Shown: positions 1 to 9,086 of the stretch, one piece after another
How positions within the stretch are numbered: the stretch's first letter is position 1
Layout of the letters: each line of letters opens with the position of its first letter
NCBI RefSeq assembly: GCF_017742215.1
Contig: NZ_JAGHKP010000001.1
Coordinates: 806,001-870,000 of the forward strand
From: Chitinophaga chungangae
Lineage (GTDB): Bacteria > Bacteroidota > Bacteroidia > Chitinophagales > Chitinophagaceae
Length of the DNA: 64,000 nucleotides
Direction of reading: 5' to 3'
Made by a program: the position numbers and the translations under genes
Notes under the pieces: model-generated
Told to the model about the DNA's origin: nothing
What the model saw: only the letters and a program-made list of their open reading frames with translations
Databases searched by the model: none

Positions 1-1
1 C

Positions 2-73
2 GAACTGATGGGCATCATCAAAGATGAAACGCCGCCGCAGCAAACACTGCAAAACCCGCCGGCGACCAAATGA
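2..73 (+). CDS. 3' end of an unidentified protein (partial)
   Basis: An open frame enters from the left edge and ends at a TGA at 71-73. Only 23 residues are visible, ending in a Pro/Gln/Thr-rich tail, too few to name a family. The stop overlaps the ATGATG start of the ApbE gene, so the two are probably co-transcribed and translationally coupled. It could belong to the same flavoprotein-maturation unit, but nothing here shows that. Confidence 0.6.
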   Translation, partial: ELMGIIKDETPPQQTLQNPPATK

Positions 74-1011
74 TGTACCTGGCCGCGATATGGATATTGC
101 TGCAAAGCGGCCCGGTAATAAAGCTGCAGGGCTTTGCACAGGGCACTTCGTGGCATGTTCAGTATGAAGACGGCGGCCAGCGGAACTTCAGGGCGCAGGC
201 CGATTCCATATTCCTTGAAATAGACAGGGCATTGTCTACCTACCGGGCTGATTCCGAAATATCATCCTTCAACCAGTTTGATGATTGGCGGTTTCAGTCC
301 GGTCATTTTTTTAACGTGCTGCAACGCGCCAGGCAAGTATACAAAGCCACGGATGGCGCTTTCGACCCCACTGTAATGCCGCTCGTGGAAGCTTACCGCG
401 AAGGAAAGCGCCATGGCGCCGACTGGACGCGAAAAGCGGATTCGCTGCTGCAATACGTCGGTTTCCGGTACATCGTTTTCGACCGCGAGGCCGTTCACAA
501 AACAAAACCCGGCGTGCGCCTCGACCTGGACGGTATCGCGCAGGGTTATACGGTGGACGTGCTGGCGGAATACCTTGAAACGAAAGGCGTTCAGCACTAC
601 ATGGTGGAAGTGGGCGGTGAAGCGAGATGTAAAGGAAGCTGGCAGATCGGCGTTGAAGATCCGCAACAACCGGGGAAAGATCTCTTCAAATTACAACTCC
701 GCGATGCGGCGGCCAGCACGGCGGGCAATTATCAGAATTCCTATTCTTCCGGAGGCCGTACTTTCGGCCACATCATTCATCCCCGGAAAGGCTACACGCT
801 GCCCGATTCCCTGCTGAGCGTAACGATCATCGCGCGGGAAGCCGTGGTGGCGGACGGTTTTGATACCCCCTGTTTTGTATTGGGGTTTGAAGGAAGCAAA
901 CGGCTGTTGCAAAAAGAGCCGGGCCTGGAGGCCATTTTATTGTACAAAGATCACAATGGCCGTACGGCTGTTTATTTTACCGAAGGCGCAAAGGCGCTGG
1001 TGGTACGGTAA
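70..1011 (+). CDS. apbE: FAD:protein FMN transferase (ApbE family)
   Basis: 313 residues, near the usual ApbE length. ApbE proteins move FMN from FAD onto a Thr of target flavoproteins such as Na+-NQR or Rnf subunits, outside the cytoplasmic membrane. Visible family features are an N-terminal FAQGTSWHVQY segment, the central LDLDGIAQGYTVD and VEVGGEARCKG nucleotide-binding segments, and a C-terminal VVADGFDTPCFVLG segment matching the metal-binding ADxxxTxxxVLG region. The N-terminus is a short hydrophobic stretch without a lipobox Cys, so export is likely but lipidation is not supported. The start is ATG at 70 or 73, overlapping the upstream stop. No target flavoprotein is encoded nearby. 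Confidence 0.9.
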   Translation: MMYLAAIWILLQSGPVIKLQGFAQGTSWHVQYEDGGQRNFRAQADSIFLEIDRALSTYRADSEISSFNQFDDWRFQSGHFFNVLQRARQVYKATDGAFDPTVMPLVEAYREGKRHGADWTRKADSLLQYVGFRYIVFDREAVHKTKPGVRLDLDGIAQGYTVDVLAEYLETKGVQHYMVEVGGEARCKGSWQIGVEDPQQPGKDLFKLQLRDAAASTAGNYQNSYSSGGRTFGHIIHPRKGYTLPDSLLSVTIIAREAVVADGFDTPCFVLGFEGSKRLLQKEPGLEAILLYKDHNGRTAVYFTEGAKALVVR

Positions 1012-1027
1012 TTGTGTTCTCCGGTTT

Positions 1028-1534
1028 ATGAAACAACCCATTTTTTACATCGCCTGCGCAGCCCTGTTAACCGCCTGCGCCAGCCGCCAGCAGCAAGATC
1101 ATACAGACACCGTGGCCGTAGCGCCCACGGAAGATTCCGCACTGCAGACCACCGGCGCCAATCCGCCGGCCGTTAGTACGGAAGAACAGGAGTTCCGCAC
1201 TTATTTTACTTCATTACGCGAGCTCTCCGATGGCGTGCACGACACTACCTTGCGCGGAATGGTCAATTTCCCGCTGCCGGTGGATACCATGACGAAAAAA
1301 TATACCCGGAAAGATTACCGCAGGCTTTTCAGTGAAAAGATGCAGCAGAAACTCCACCTTGTTAATGATGAAAATATTACCAGGATTGAGGATAATCTGC
1401 CCGGGGAATACCATCAGCGCCTGCGCCAGATCTCAGACAGCGGCACCGCCATTTACAGCGTGAAAGTGGAAGACACGACGCTTTTCTTTGGAAAAGTACA
1501 GGGTCAATATAAAATGATCGCGCTGAAAAGGTAA
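1028..1534 (+). CDS. hypothetical lipoprotein
   Basis: 168 residues. The N-terminus is a clear lipoprotein signal (MKQPIFYIACAALLTACAS) with a lipobox ending at Cys17, followed by a low-complexity Thr/Ala/Pro-rich linker and a small globular domain with a DTTLFFGKVQGQYKM end. I chose the ATG at 1028 because the signal peptide begins there; the open frame extends further upstream inside apbE. It starts 17 bases after apbE and ends just before the GH130 gene, so all three could share one transcript. I do not recognise the family. It is probably membrane-anchored in the periplasm. Confidence 0.75.
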   Translation: MKQPIFYIACAALLTACASRQQQDHTDTVAVAPTEDSALQTTGANPPAVSTEEQEFRTYFTSLRELSDGVHDTTLRGMVNFPLPVDTMTKKYTRKDYRRLFSEKMQQKLHLVNDENITRIEDNLPGEYHQRLRQISDSGTAIYSVKVEDTTLFFGKVQGQYKMIALKR

Positions 1535-1552
1535 TTTTTGTATTTTATCGAT

Positions 1553-2698
1553 ATGAAAATTCCACGCCTCCTTTTTGTGACGCTGCTGGTGCTGCTGGCA
1601 ACAGGCAGCGTCGCCCAAAATACCCTGCCCGATTGGGCGCTGGGCGGCTTTATACGCGTACGCGGGAAAAATCCCGTCATTTCACCCAATGGCAACACGT
1701 ATTTCTGGTGCCCCATGCAAAAAGATTCCATCGCCTGGGAATCCAACGACACGTTTAATCCCGCCGCGGCCGTGCTGAAAAAAGACATCGTGGTGCTGTA
1801 CCGCGCGGAAGACAAAAGCGGGCAGGGCATCGGCAGGCGCACTTCCCGCATCGGGTATGCCGCAAGCCGCAACGGTACTGATTTTACGAGAAAACCGGTT
1901 CCGGTGCTGTATCCCAATAACGACGATCAGCAAAAGTTCGAATTTCCCGGCGGCTGCGAAGATCCGCGGGTGGCCGTTACCGCAGACGGTTTGTACGTGA
2001 TGCTCTACACGCAATGGAACCGCAGCGTGGCGCGCCTGGGCGTGGCCACTTCGCGCGACCTCGTGCATTGGGAGAAACACGGGCCGGCTTTTGAAAATGC
2101 GTATGACGGGAAATTCCTCGAACATTGGAGCAAATCCGCCTCCATCGTTACGCAGGTGCGGCAAGGCAAACAGGTGATCACCAAAGTGAACGGGAAATAT
2201 TTTATGTACTGGGGCGAACATGCCGTGTACGGCGCAACGTCCGAGAACCTGCTGGACTGGCAGCCTGTGCTCGACGATACCGGCGGCATCAAGCCGTTCA
2301 TCCGGCCGCGCAAAGGTTATTTCGACAGCGACCTTACCGAATGCGGCCCGCCCGCGGTGATCACCGATAAAGGGATTTTGTTGCTGTATAATGGTAAGAA
2401 CAGCGGGGGCGAAGGCAGGGACAAACGTTTCAACGCCAACGCCTACTGCGCCGGCCAGGTATTGTTCGACAAAAACGATCCTACCCAACCCATCGCCCGG
2501 CTGGACGTGCCTTTCCTCCGGCCCATGGAAGCCTTTGAAAAAAGCGGTCAGTATAAAGACGGCACCGTGTTCATCGAAGGGCTGGTCTATCACCGCAAAA
2601 AATGGTTCCTGTATTACGGATGCGCCGATTCGCGGGTAGCGGTGGCCGTATTCGACCCCAAACATCCCATCCCGGGCGACCCGGTGCCCGCGAAGTAG
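1553..2698 (+). CDS. secreted glycoside hydrolase/phosphorylase, GH130-like
   Basis: 381 residues with a signal peptide (MKIPRLLFVTLLVLLATGSVAQ). The five-bladed propeller signature of GH130 is visible: FNPAAAVLKKDIVVLYRAED, a GYAASRNGTDF segment, and GCEDPRV at about 134-140, where Asp137 is the expected general acid. GH130 enzymes are mannoside phosphorylases or, in some clades, mannosidases. An exported member is more likely to hydrolyse because periplasmic phosphate use is unusual, but that is inference. The ATG at 1553 is preferred over a start at 1538 because it begins the signal peptide. It is not inside a SusCD locus, which leaves the substrate open. Confidence 0.85.
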   Translation: MKIPRLLFVTLLVLLATGSVAQNTLPDWALGGFIRVRGKNPVISPNGNTYFWCPMQKDSIAWESNDTFNPAAAVLKKDIVVLYRAEDKSGQGIGRRTSRIGYAASRNGTDFTRKPVPVLYPNNDDQQKFEFPGGCEDPRVAVTADGLYVMLYTQWNRSVARLGVATSRDLVHWEKHGPAFENAYDGKFLEHWSKSASIVTQVRQGKQVITKVNGKYFMYWGEHAVYGATSENLLDWQPVLDDTGGIKPFIRPRKGYFDSDLTECGPPAVITDKGILLLYNGKNSGGEGRDKRFNANAYCAGQVLFDKNDPTQPIARLDVPFLRPMEAFEKSGQYKDGTVFIEGLVYHRKKWFLYYGCADSRVAVAVFDPKHPIPGDPVPAK

Positions 2699-2727
2699 CT
2701 GCGGAACAGCCGTTTATCAATTGCCGC

Positions 2728-2757
2728 TTGCATAAGCCGGAGAATTGCCTAGTTTTA
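2728..2757 (+). promoter_or_regulatory. candidate promoter of the amidohydrolase gene
   Basis: TTG at 2728-2730 is followed after 19 bases by TAGTTTTA at 2750-2757, close to the Bacteroidota TTG-N19-TAnnTTTG promoter; only the last G is missing. The predicted start would lie about 20 bases before the ATG at 2782. Confidence 0.4.
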
Positions 2758-2781
2758 GCATACTATCTTATAACCGATCGT

Positions 2782-3867
2782 ATGTCAAAATTTAACGCCC
2801 TCCTTTGCCCTTTAGTGCTGGCCGCAGGTTTGCTGCATGCCCAGCAGAAAATGGACTTCGAAAAGTACGACCCTGTTTCGACCCTCGTGGTGCCGGAACA
2901 TCCCCTGAAAAAAGCCAAATTCCCTTTTATCGACGTGCATAACCACCAGCGGGGGCTGGGCTCCGGGAACCTGGAGAACCTGACCCGCGACATGGACGCG
3001 CTGAACATGAAAGTGATGGTGAACCTCAGCGGCGGTAACGGCTCCGGTCTCAAAGCAATGACCGATAACGTGAAAGCCAATGCGCCCAAACGTTTTATCA
3101 TATTCGCCAATATCGATTTCAGCGGCATCGGTGAGCAGGGCTGGACGGAAAAAGCCGTGAAACAGCTGCAGGCCGATTACGACGCGGGCGCGGGAGGATT
3201 GAAAGTGTTCAAGAATCTCGGTCTCAGCGTAAGGGACAACAGCGGCAAACGCGTAACGGTCGATGACCCGCGGCTGGACGCAATTTGGGACAAATGCGGC
3301 GAACTGAAAATGCCCGTGCTGATCCATACCGCAGACCCCAAACCTTTCTGGGACCCGATGGACGATCACAACGAACGCTGGCTGGAATTGCAGACCCATC
3401 CGGGGCGCAGGAGAGGGCCGGACAACCCGGCGCCATGGGAAACGCTCATCGCCGAGCAACACCGCATGTTCAAAAAACACCCGCGCACCACGTTCATCGA
3501 CGCGCATTTCGGATGGTACGCCAACGATCTCGGCCATCTTTCCAAACTGATGGACGAAATGCCCAATATCGTGGTGGAATTCGGCGCCGTGATCGCCGAA
3601 CTGGGCCGCCAGCCCAAAATGGCGCGGCAATTTTTTGAAAAATATCAGGACAGGATACTTTTCGGCAAAGATTCCTGGCAGCCCGACGAATACGCCACCT
3701 ATTTCCGTGTACTCGAAACGGCGGACGAATATTTCCCCTATCACAAAAAATACCACGCCTTCTGGCGCATGTACGGCATGAACCTGCCGGACGACATCTT
3801 GCGCAAGGTCTACTACAAAAACGCATTACGCATCATTCCCCGCATCGACAAATCACTTTTTCCCTGA
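2782..3867 (+). CDS. secreted amidohydrolase family protein (amidohydrolase_2 type)
   Basis: 361 residues, with a signal peptide ending near LLHAQQ. A TIM-barrel metal-dependent hydrolase of the ACMSD/amidohydrolase_2 type is indicated by FPFIDVHNHQRG near residue 50 (HxH metal site), the VLIHTADPKPFW segment (His), a TTFIDAHFGWYANDL segment (His) and ILFGKDSWQP (terminal Asp). Members hydrolyse or decarboxylate small cyclic or lactone substrates; the substrate cannot be read from sequence. The start is at the signal peptide; an in-frame extension to 2602 lies inside the GH130 gene and is rejected. The signal peptide places it in the periplasm. Confidence 0.85.
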   Translation: MSKFNALLCPLVLAAGLLHAQQKMDFEKYDPVSTLVVPEHPLKKAKFPFIDVHNHQRGLGSGNLENLTRDMDALNMKVMVNLSGGNGSGLKAMTDNVKANAPKRFIIFANIDFSGIGEQGWTEKAVKQLQADYDAGAGGLKVFKNLGLSVRDNSGKRVTVDDPRLDAIWDKCGELKMPVLIHTADPKPFWDPMDDHNERWLELQTHPGRRRGPDNPAPWETLIAEQHRMFKKHPRTTFIDAHFGWYANDLGHLSKLMDEMPNIVVEFGAVIAELGRQPKMARQFFEKYQDRILFGKDSWQPDEYATYFRVLETADEYFPYHKKYHAFWRMYGMNLPDDILRKVYYKNALRIIPRIDKSLFP

Positions 3868-3903
3868 TGAAGGTTCAAAACTGCAATAAACGTAAATTGC
3901 AGT

Positions 3904-4359
3904 ATGCAGTATAAAATGGAAAATCCCGTCAGGGGAACGACCGGTGAAATAAATTACCGCTGCCGGATCGAATGGCGGAACGGAACGATCATTGCCGACG
4001 AGCCCGTCTCCCTCGGCGGGCAGGACGCAGGGCCGGACCCGTTCACCCTCTTCCTTTCCTCTATCGTGTCGTGTACGCTGGCAACGCTGCGCATGTATAT
4101 CGACCGCAAAGGCTGGAACATTCCTGATTTGGCCATGAACGCCAATCTCAGCCAGGCCACGCGCGACGGGAAGCTGGTGACGCAGGTGGACAAAGACCTG
4201 TATTTCCTCAGCCCCGTAAGCGACGAGCAGCGGGAACGCCTGATCGGCATCGCGAAAGCCTGCCCCGTATCCAGGCTGCTGGAAGGCGCCATCGTGCTCA
4301 CCACCGAAGTGCGCGACGCGCAGCCCGAAGCAGGCATGCTGCCCCGCGTATCCGTATGA
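3904..4359 (+). CDS. OsmC family peroxiredoxin-like protein
   Basis: 151 residues, cytoplasmic. OsmC/Ohr proteins reduce organic hydroperoxides with two cysteines. Both are present: Cys57 in SSIVSCTLATLRMY and Cys120 in AKACPVSRLLEGA, the usual helix positions. The N-terminal beta region contains the family segment DAGPDPFTLFL. It sits 37 bases after the amidohydrolase and 23 bases before the acyl-CoA dehydrogenase, so it may be transcribed with the latter. It could equally be an OsmC-like thiol protein without peroxidase activity. Confidence 0.85.
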   Translation: MQYKMENPVRGTTGEINYRCRIEWRNGTIIADEPVSLGGQDAGPDPFTLFLSSIVSCTLATLRMYIDRKGWNIPDLAMNANLSQATRDGKLVTQVDKDLYFLSPVSDEQRERLIGIAKACPVSRLLEGAIVLTTEVRDAQPEAGMLPRVSV

Positions 4360-4382
4360 TTCCTGATTAAAAATGAAACGAT

Positions 4383-5741
4383 ATGGCCGGAACTTTTGAG
4401 AAGATCAAACAGGCTTACAAGCTGTTCAAATCCATCGATTTTGAAAAACTGGACAAGCTGAGCCGGAAAGTGGACCTGCAAAAGGTCATGGATGGTTTTT
4501 CGAAGCTGGACGACAGTCAGCTGAAAGGCCTGATGAAAATGATGGATGGCGGGCAGAAGAAAAAAGAACTGCCGGAGATCAATGGCGACTTTTACGAGCT
4601 GCATTTGCGGTTGAGTGAAGAAGACAGGGCCGTGCAGCTGAAGGTGCGCGAGTTCATGGAAAAAGAGATCAAGCCGCTGGTGAACAATTACTGGCTGCAC
4701 GACGACTTTCCCCACGAGATCATTCCAAAATTCGCGGAGCTGAACCTTTGCGGCGTAACCTATAAAGGGTACGGCTGCCCCGGAAAATCGTTCCTCATGG
4801 AAGGCATCATCGCCATGGAAATGGCGCGGATCGATTCGTCCATCGCCACTTTTTTCGGCGTGCAGAGCGGCCTGGCGATGGGCTCCATTTATATGTGCGG
4901 CTCCGAAGAACAGAAACAGGAATGGTTGCCAAAAATGCAGCAGATGCAGGTGATCGGCGCGTTCGGGCTTACTGAGCCCGAAGTTGGTTCCGGCGCGGCA
5001 GGCGGCTTAACGGTAACGGCTAAACGCACTGCAGGCGGATGGGTGCTGAACGGACAGAAAAAATGGATCGGCAACGCGCCGTTCGCCGATGTGACCATTA
5101 TCTGGGCGCGGGATACAGACGACGGCCAGGTAAAAGGTTTCCTGGTTCGGAAAGGCACGCCCGGCTTTAACGTGGAGAAGATCAAAGGGAAAATGGCGCT
5201 GCGCATCGTGCAGAACGGGCTCATCACGCTGACGGATTGCGTGGTGGAGAAAAAAGACCGGCTGCAAAACGCCAATTCCTTTAAAGACACGGCCCGCGTG
5301 CTGCAAATGACGCGCGCAGGCGTAGCCTGGATGGCGGTGGGCTGTGCGCGCGGCGCATATGAGAACGCGCTGGATTACACCCGCAAACGCAAGCAGTTCG
5401 GCAAACCCATCGCATCGTTCCAGCTGATCCAGAACCATCTCGTGGAAATGCTCTCCAATCTCACGGCTATGCAGTCGCTGGTGTTTCGCCTGTCTGAACT
5501 GCAGGACCAGGGCCTGCTCCGTGATGAACATGCTTCCCTCGCCAAGGTATTTTGTTCCCTGCGCACGAGAGACATCGTGAGCAAGGCGCGTGAAGTGATG
5601 GGAGGCAACGGCATCCTGCTGGAGTACGACGTGGCGCGGTTTGTAGCCGACGCCGAAGCGATCTATTCTTACGAAGGCACCAAAGAGATCAATTCGCTGA
5701 TCGTAGGCAGGGCGATCACCGGTTTCAGTGCATTCGTATAA
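4383..5741 (+). CDS. acyl-CoA dehydrogenase family protein, glutaryl-CoA-dehydrogenase-like
   Basis: 452 residues. Residues from about 75 onward show the standard acyl-CoA dehydrogenase fold: GAFGLTEPEVGSGAAGG (FAD/substrate loop), WIGNAPFADV, RKQFGKPIASFQ, MGGNGILLEYDVAR and YSYEGTKEINSLIVGRAITG, where the Glu of YEGT is the expected catalytic base. This pattern is closest to glutaryl-CoA dehydrogenases (lysine/tryptophan breakdown). The first ~70 residues are an additional charged helical extension (repeated FEKLDK/FSKLDD-like segments) not in the usual ~390-residue enzyme. It would pass electrons to ETF. A strong terminator follows. Confidence 0.85.
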   Translation: MAGTFEKIKQAYKLFKSIDFEKLDKLSRKVDLQKVMDGFSKLDDSQLKGLMKMMDGGQKKKELPEINGDFYELHLRLSEEDRAVQLKVREFMEKEIKPLVNNYWLHDDFPHEIIPKFAELNLCGVTYKGYGCPGKSFLMEGIIAMEMARIDSSIATFFGVQSGLAMGSIYMCGSEEQKQEWLPKMQQMQVIGAFGLTEPEVGSGAAGGLTVTAKRTAGGWVLNGQKKWIGNAPFADVTIIWARDTDDGQVKGFLVRKGTPGFNVEKIKGKMALRIVQNGLITLTDCVVEKKDRLQNANSFKDTARVLQMTRAGVAWMAVGCARGAYENALDYTRKRKQFGKPIASFQLIQNHLVEMLSNLTAMQSLVFRLSELQDQGLLRDEHASLAKVFCSLRTRDIVSKAREVMGGNGILLEYDVARFVADAEAIYSYEGTKEINSLIVGRAITGFSAFV

Positions 5742-5759
5742 ACGATATTCTTTTTAGAA

Positions 5760-5789
5760 AGAGCGCCCCTGGAAGGCGCTTTTTTTTTG
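5760..5789 (+). terminator. rho-independent terminator
   Basis: Stem AGCGCC/GGCGCT with a 7-base loop followed by an uninterrupted run of Ts, right after the acyl-CoA dehydrogenase gene. Confidence 0.85.
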
Positions 5790-5874
5790 TCCCGAAGTCC
5801 CCCGGTATTTGTCGCGACAGGCTCCGTGAAGAGACGGTGAGAGGTCTTAGTTTTATAGTCCAAAAACGGAACGT

Positions 5875-6547
5875 ATGGCTTTATTACCCAAAATAGGAGA
5901 GAAAGACCCCAGGTTTGACGTGCTGCTGCGCAGGAATTTCAACAAACGTTTTACCGGCAGGCCGGAATACATCAGGCTGGCGGAGAAACCTGAAGACGTA
6001 GTGGCGGCCGTGCAGGAAGCGTTAAACGACGGCAAACGCCTTTCCGTGCGTAGCGGCGGGCATTGCCTGGAAGGATCGATCCGTATCATGAGCTATTTTG
6101 GGCATTGACGGGCGCCGGTGGCGGGTATTACGGCATCGTAACGAAATTCTGGTTCAGGAAACATTGCGTGAGCAGCGGCAATCCGTGGGAAGGCGTGAGT
6201 GAAGAAACTTCGTGCGGCTGGTGAAAAATTATTGTAGCGGATGCGAGCAAAACAGCCGGTCGGGAATGCCCGAGGCGACTTTATACAACCTGCTGATGTT
6301 ACGCCGTTTGCAGATCGGCTCGTTCGCAATGTTTGGCCTCAGCACTGCGGAAACGGATGTAGCGGCGCTTTGCAGGAAACATGTGGATGCGGTGAATGAA
6401 GGCGCCGATCCTGCGTTCAATACTTCGGGCCTTCACTACAGCGCCTTTTACTGGAAAGAAAATTATCCGCGGCTGCAACAGGTAAAGATGCGGTATGATC
6501 CTTTGAACATCTTCAAACATGCGCTTTCCATTCAACCGCTACAATAA
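5875..6547 (+). pseudogene. decayed FAD-linked oxidase (berberine-bridge type)
   Basis: Three pieces of one protein lie in three frames. The first (5875-6108) carries the FAD-binding start with RSGGHCLEG, the His being the usual covalent flavin site. The second (about 6111-6215, another frame) reads GAGGGYYGIVTKFWF, a segment normally found about 150 residues further on. The third (about 6205-6547) reads FVRLVKNY and ends in the C-terminal berberine-domain signature with YDPLNIFKHALSIQP. Functional homologues have about 450 or more residues, so large internal deletions and at least two frame changes have occurred. No functional product is expected. Confidence 0.85.
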
Positions 6548-6551
6548 AACG

Positions 6552-6581
6552 AAAAAGGCTGCGGAAATCGCAGCCTTTTTT
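6552..6581. terminator. bidirectional terminator
   Basis: A perfect 12-bp stem (AAAAAGGCTGCG and its complement) around a GAAAT loop, with A/T tracts on both sides. It lies between the pseudogene and the convergent permease gene. Confidence 0.9.
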
Positions 6582-6602
6582 ATGGTTAAACGCTAAGAAA
6601 GA

Positions 6603-8993
6603 TCATTCGGAACGCAACGAGCGCATCGGGTTCATCAACGCGGCCTGCACCGAGCGATAGCCGATTGAAACCACCGCCACCACTACCGTTACAAGGATCG
6701 CCAGGGCAAAGATACCCACGCCGATCCTGATGCGGTAAGCAAAATTCTGCAGCCAGTCGGTCATTACATACCAGGCCACCGGCGCGGCGATCACGAACGC
6801 GATCAGCAGCAGTTTGCCAAATTCTTTGCCGAACAGCCAGAGGATATTTTGCACGCTGGCGCCCAGCACTTTCCGCACGCCCACTTCTTTTGTTTTTTGC
6901 GCGGCCATGAAAGACATGAGGCCGTAGAGCCCCATGCAGCCTATCAGGATCGCAACGGCCGCGAAAAATTGTATGAGCCGCAGCAGCATATCGTCCAGCT
7001 GGTAAAACCGCGCGATCTTTTCGTCGAGGAAATCATATTTGTAAAGGTGATCGGGAAACGTTTTGTTCCAGGCGGCTTCGATGGCCGGCATAGCGGCGCT
7101 GAGGCGGGATGCGTCCACTTTTACGGCGCAGCGGCCGTACCAGCCGGTGCCGCTGGTAAGACAAATGGGAATGATCGGCTCATGAAAGGATCGGTTATGG
7201 AAATCCTTTACCACGCCCACGATCAGCCCCTGGCTGCCATCTATTCTTACCGGCTGGTTGATGGCTTGTTCGGGAGAAGAAAGACCGAGTTTTTTTACCG
7301 TGGTTTCGTTGACGAGATACTCTTTGCTCGTGTCGATCGGGGAGAGATTGCGCCCCGCAGCCAGCTGCAGGCCGAATACGGGCACGTAGCGCGCGTCAGC
7401 GCCTTTGAGATAGATGGAGAAGTCTTCGGATTTTTCCCTGCCCGCGTAACGGATATTGGTGATGTAGGTTTCGTGCCCGGCGGGCTCTTCCCCGCAAAAA
7501 GTTAGGCCTTCCACGCCGGGAGCCGCCGCCAACAGGGCGTTGAGCGTGCCGGTGGAAGCCTGGTCCCGCACCGGGACGGGCAGCATCACCATCGCGTCTT
7601 TCCTGAAACCGAGATCGGCCTGTTTGGCGTAGCGCATCTGGTTGGCGATCACCAGCGTGCCGATGATCAGCAGCTGCGAAATGGCGAACTGGGTTACCAC
7701 CAGGCCTTTCCGCACATTCAGCCCGCCGGCGTGGCGGTGCGAAAGTTTTCCCTTTAACGCTGCCACCGGCTGAAAGCCGGCAAGGATAAGCCCCGGGTAG
7801 GAACCAGCGAAAAATATCACGGCCAGCAACAGCACCGGCAAAAAGAGCATCAGCTGCACGTCGCTGAAAAGATGAATGCTGAGTTGCGTGCCGAACAATT
7901 GATTGACGTATGGCAATATCGAAATAGATAACACAAAAGCCAATACCATGGCCGTTGTGGCGATAATGGCCGTTTCGGTGATGAACTGCCGGAACAGTTG
8001 CAGGCGCAGGCTGCCGAGCACTTTTCGTATGCCGATCTCTTTGGAGCGGCTCAAAGCCTGCGCCGTGGCAAGGTTGATGAAATTCACGCAGGCCGTGATA
8101 ACGAGGAACAACCCCGTGAGTGACAATGCCCAGAGATGCTGCCTGTCCACCTTTCCGTCGATGCCCGTGTTGAAATGTATGTCAGATAAAGGCTGCAGGC
8201 TGAACCGGAAACGATTTTCCTGCTGCGGGTTGTAATGTTTATCGCTGAAAGCCGGTAATACGTTTGCCGCTTCCGCCGCCGTGGCGCCGGGTTTCAGGCG
8301 AAAGTACGACTGGTGGATGGCGGATGTCTGGTACCAGTTGTCTTCCGCGAAACCACGGTGGAAATCGTGAAGGTTTTGATAGGAGAGATAGACTTCCTGC
8401 CGGCGGTCTGTATTGGCGGGCAGGTTTTGCAGGATGCCGGTGACCCTGAATTCCAGCTTGTTGTTGTTGAACCGGTTGATCACGCGGATGCTGCGGCCGA
8501 TGGCATTTGTATTGCCGAAATATTTTTCCGCGATCCGCTCCGTGATCACGGCGGTATTGGGCTTGGCCATCAGGCTGCCTTTGGCGAGCGGGTAATGCAT
8601 GATGCGGAAAAAGGAGGGGTCAGCGAATGAAAATCCCGCTTCTTCCTGGAATTTTTTAACGGAAACTTCCTGCGGCACGCTCACGAGCTGATCTTTGAAA
8701 GTCGCTACCCTGCCTGCTTCTTCGATAAATGCATAATCGTTGCGCATGGCTTCCGCAAGCGGCGGCGGAACGCCTGGCTGCCAGGTCATCTGCCCGCCCT
8801 GCACAGCTGTAAGCACGCGGTAGATGCGTTCTTTCCCTTCATGGAAATTATCGAAGCTCAGGTGGAATTTTACGAGGCTGAAGATAAGAATGGCGCAGGC
8901 CAGGCCCAGCGTAAGGCCGAGTATATTGACGAGCGTATAGGCTTTATTGCGTTGCAGCGTTCTCAGGGCGGTCTTGAAGTAGTTCATCAGCAT
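6603..8993 (-). CDS. FtsX/MacB-type ABC transporter permease
   Basis: About 796 residues with the Bacteroidota FtsX-like layout: an N-terminal membrane segment (NKAYTLVNILGLTLGLACAILI), a large periplasmic MacB_PCD domain, three central membrane segments, a cytoplasmic-side SKEIGIRKVLGS motif, a second periplasmic domain, and a C-terminal FtsX domain with KTKEVGVRKVLGA. The two copies of E(I/V)GxRKVLG are the coupling motifs for the ATPase. Such proteins take part in lipoprotein or peptide export or stress response. No ATPase gene is adjacent. I prefer the start MLMNYFKTAL at 8993 because family members begin this way; an upstream ATG at 9044 adds an atypical Cys-rich tail. Confidence 0.9.
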   Translation of the reverse strand: MLMNYFKTALRTLQRNKAYTLVNILGLTLGLACAILIFSLVKFHLSFDNFHEGKERIYRVLTAVQGGQMTWQPGVPPPLAEAMRNDYAFIEEAGRVATFKDQLVSVPQEVSVKKFQEEAGFSFADPSFFRIMHYPLAKGSLMAKPNTAVITERIAEKYFGNTNAIGRSIRVINRFNNNKLEFRVTGILQNLPANTDRRQEVYLSYQNLHDFHRGFAEDNWYQTSAIHQSYFRLKPGATAAEAANVLPAFSDKHYNPQQENRFRFSLQPLSDIHFNTGIDGKVDRQHLWALSLTGLFLVITACVNFINLATAQALSRSKEIGIRKVLGSLRLQLFRQFITETAIIATTAMVLAFVLSISILPYVNQLFGTQLSIHLFSDVQLMLFLPVLLLAVIFFAGSYPGLILAGFQPVAALKGKLSHRHAGGLNVRKGLVVTQFAISQLLIIGTLVIANQMRYAKQADLGFRKDAMVMLPVPVRDQASTGTLNALLAAAPGVEGLTFCGEEPAGHETYITNIRYAGREKSEDFSIYLKGADARYVPVFGLQLAAGRNLSPIDTSKEYLVNETTVKKLGLSSPEQAINQPVRIDGSQGLIVGVVKDFHNRSFHEPIIPICLTSGTGWYGRCAVKVDASRLSAAMPAIEAAWNKTFPDHLYKYDFLDEKIARFYQLDDMLLRLIQFFAAVAILIGCMGLYGLMSFMAAQKTKEVGVRKVLGASVQNILWLFGKEFGKLLLIAFVIAAPVAWYVMTDWLQNFAYRIRIGVGIFALAILVTVVVAVVSIGYRSVQAALMNPMRSLRSE

Positions 8994-9086
8994 AAAACAG
9001 GCGCAGCAAGAAAACTGCCATTTTACAGGGCTGGTGTATGTCACCGGGGATTAAAATTTTATATATTTTGATAGTTCTAATCTGAT

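Noticed and set aside
1682-2665. A 327-codon minus-strand frame opposite the GH130 gene
   Set aside because: Shadow of the GH130 coding pattern; no recognisable domain.
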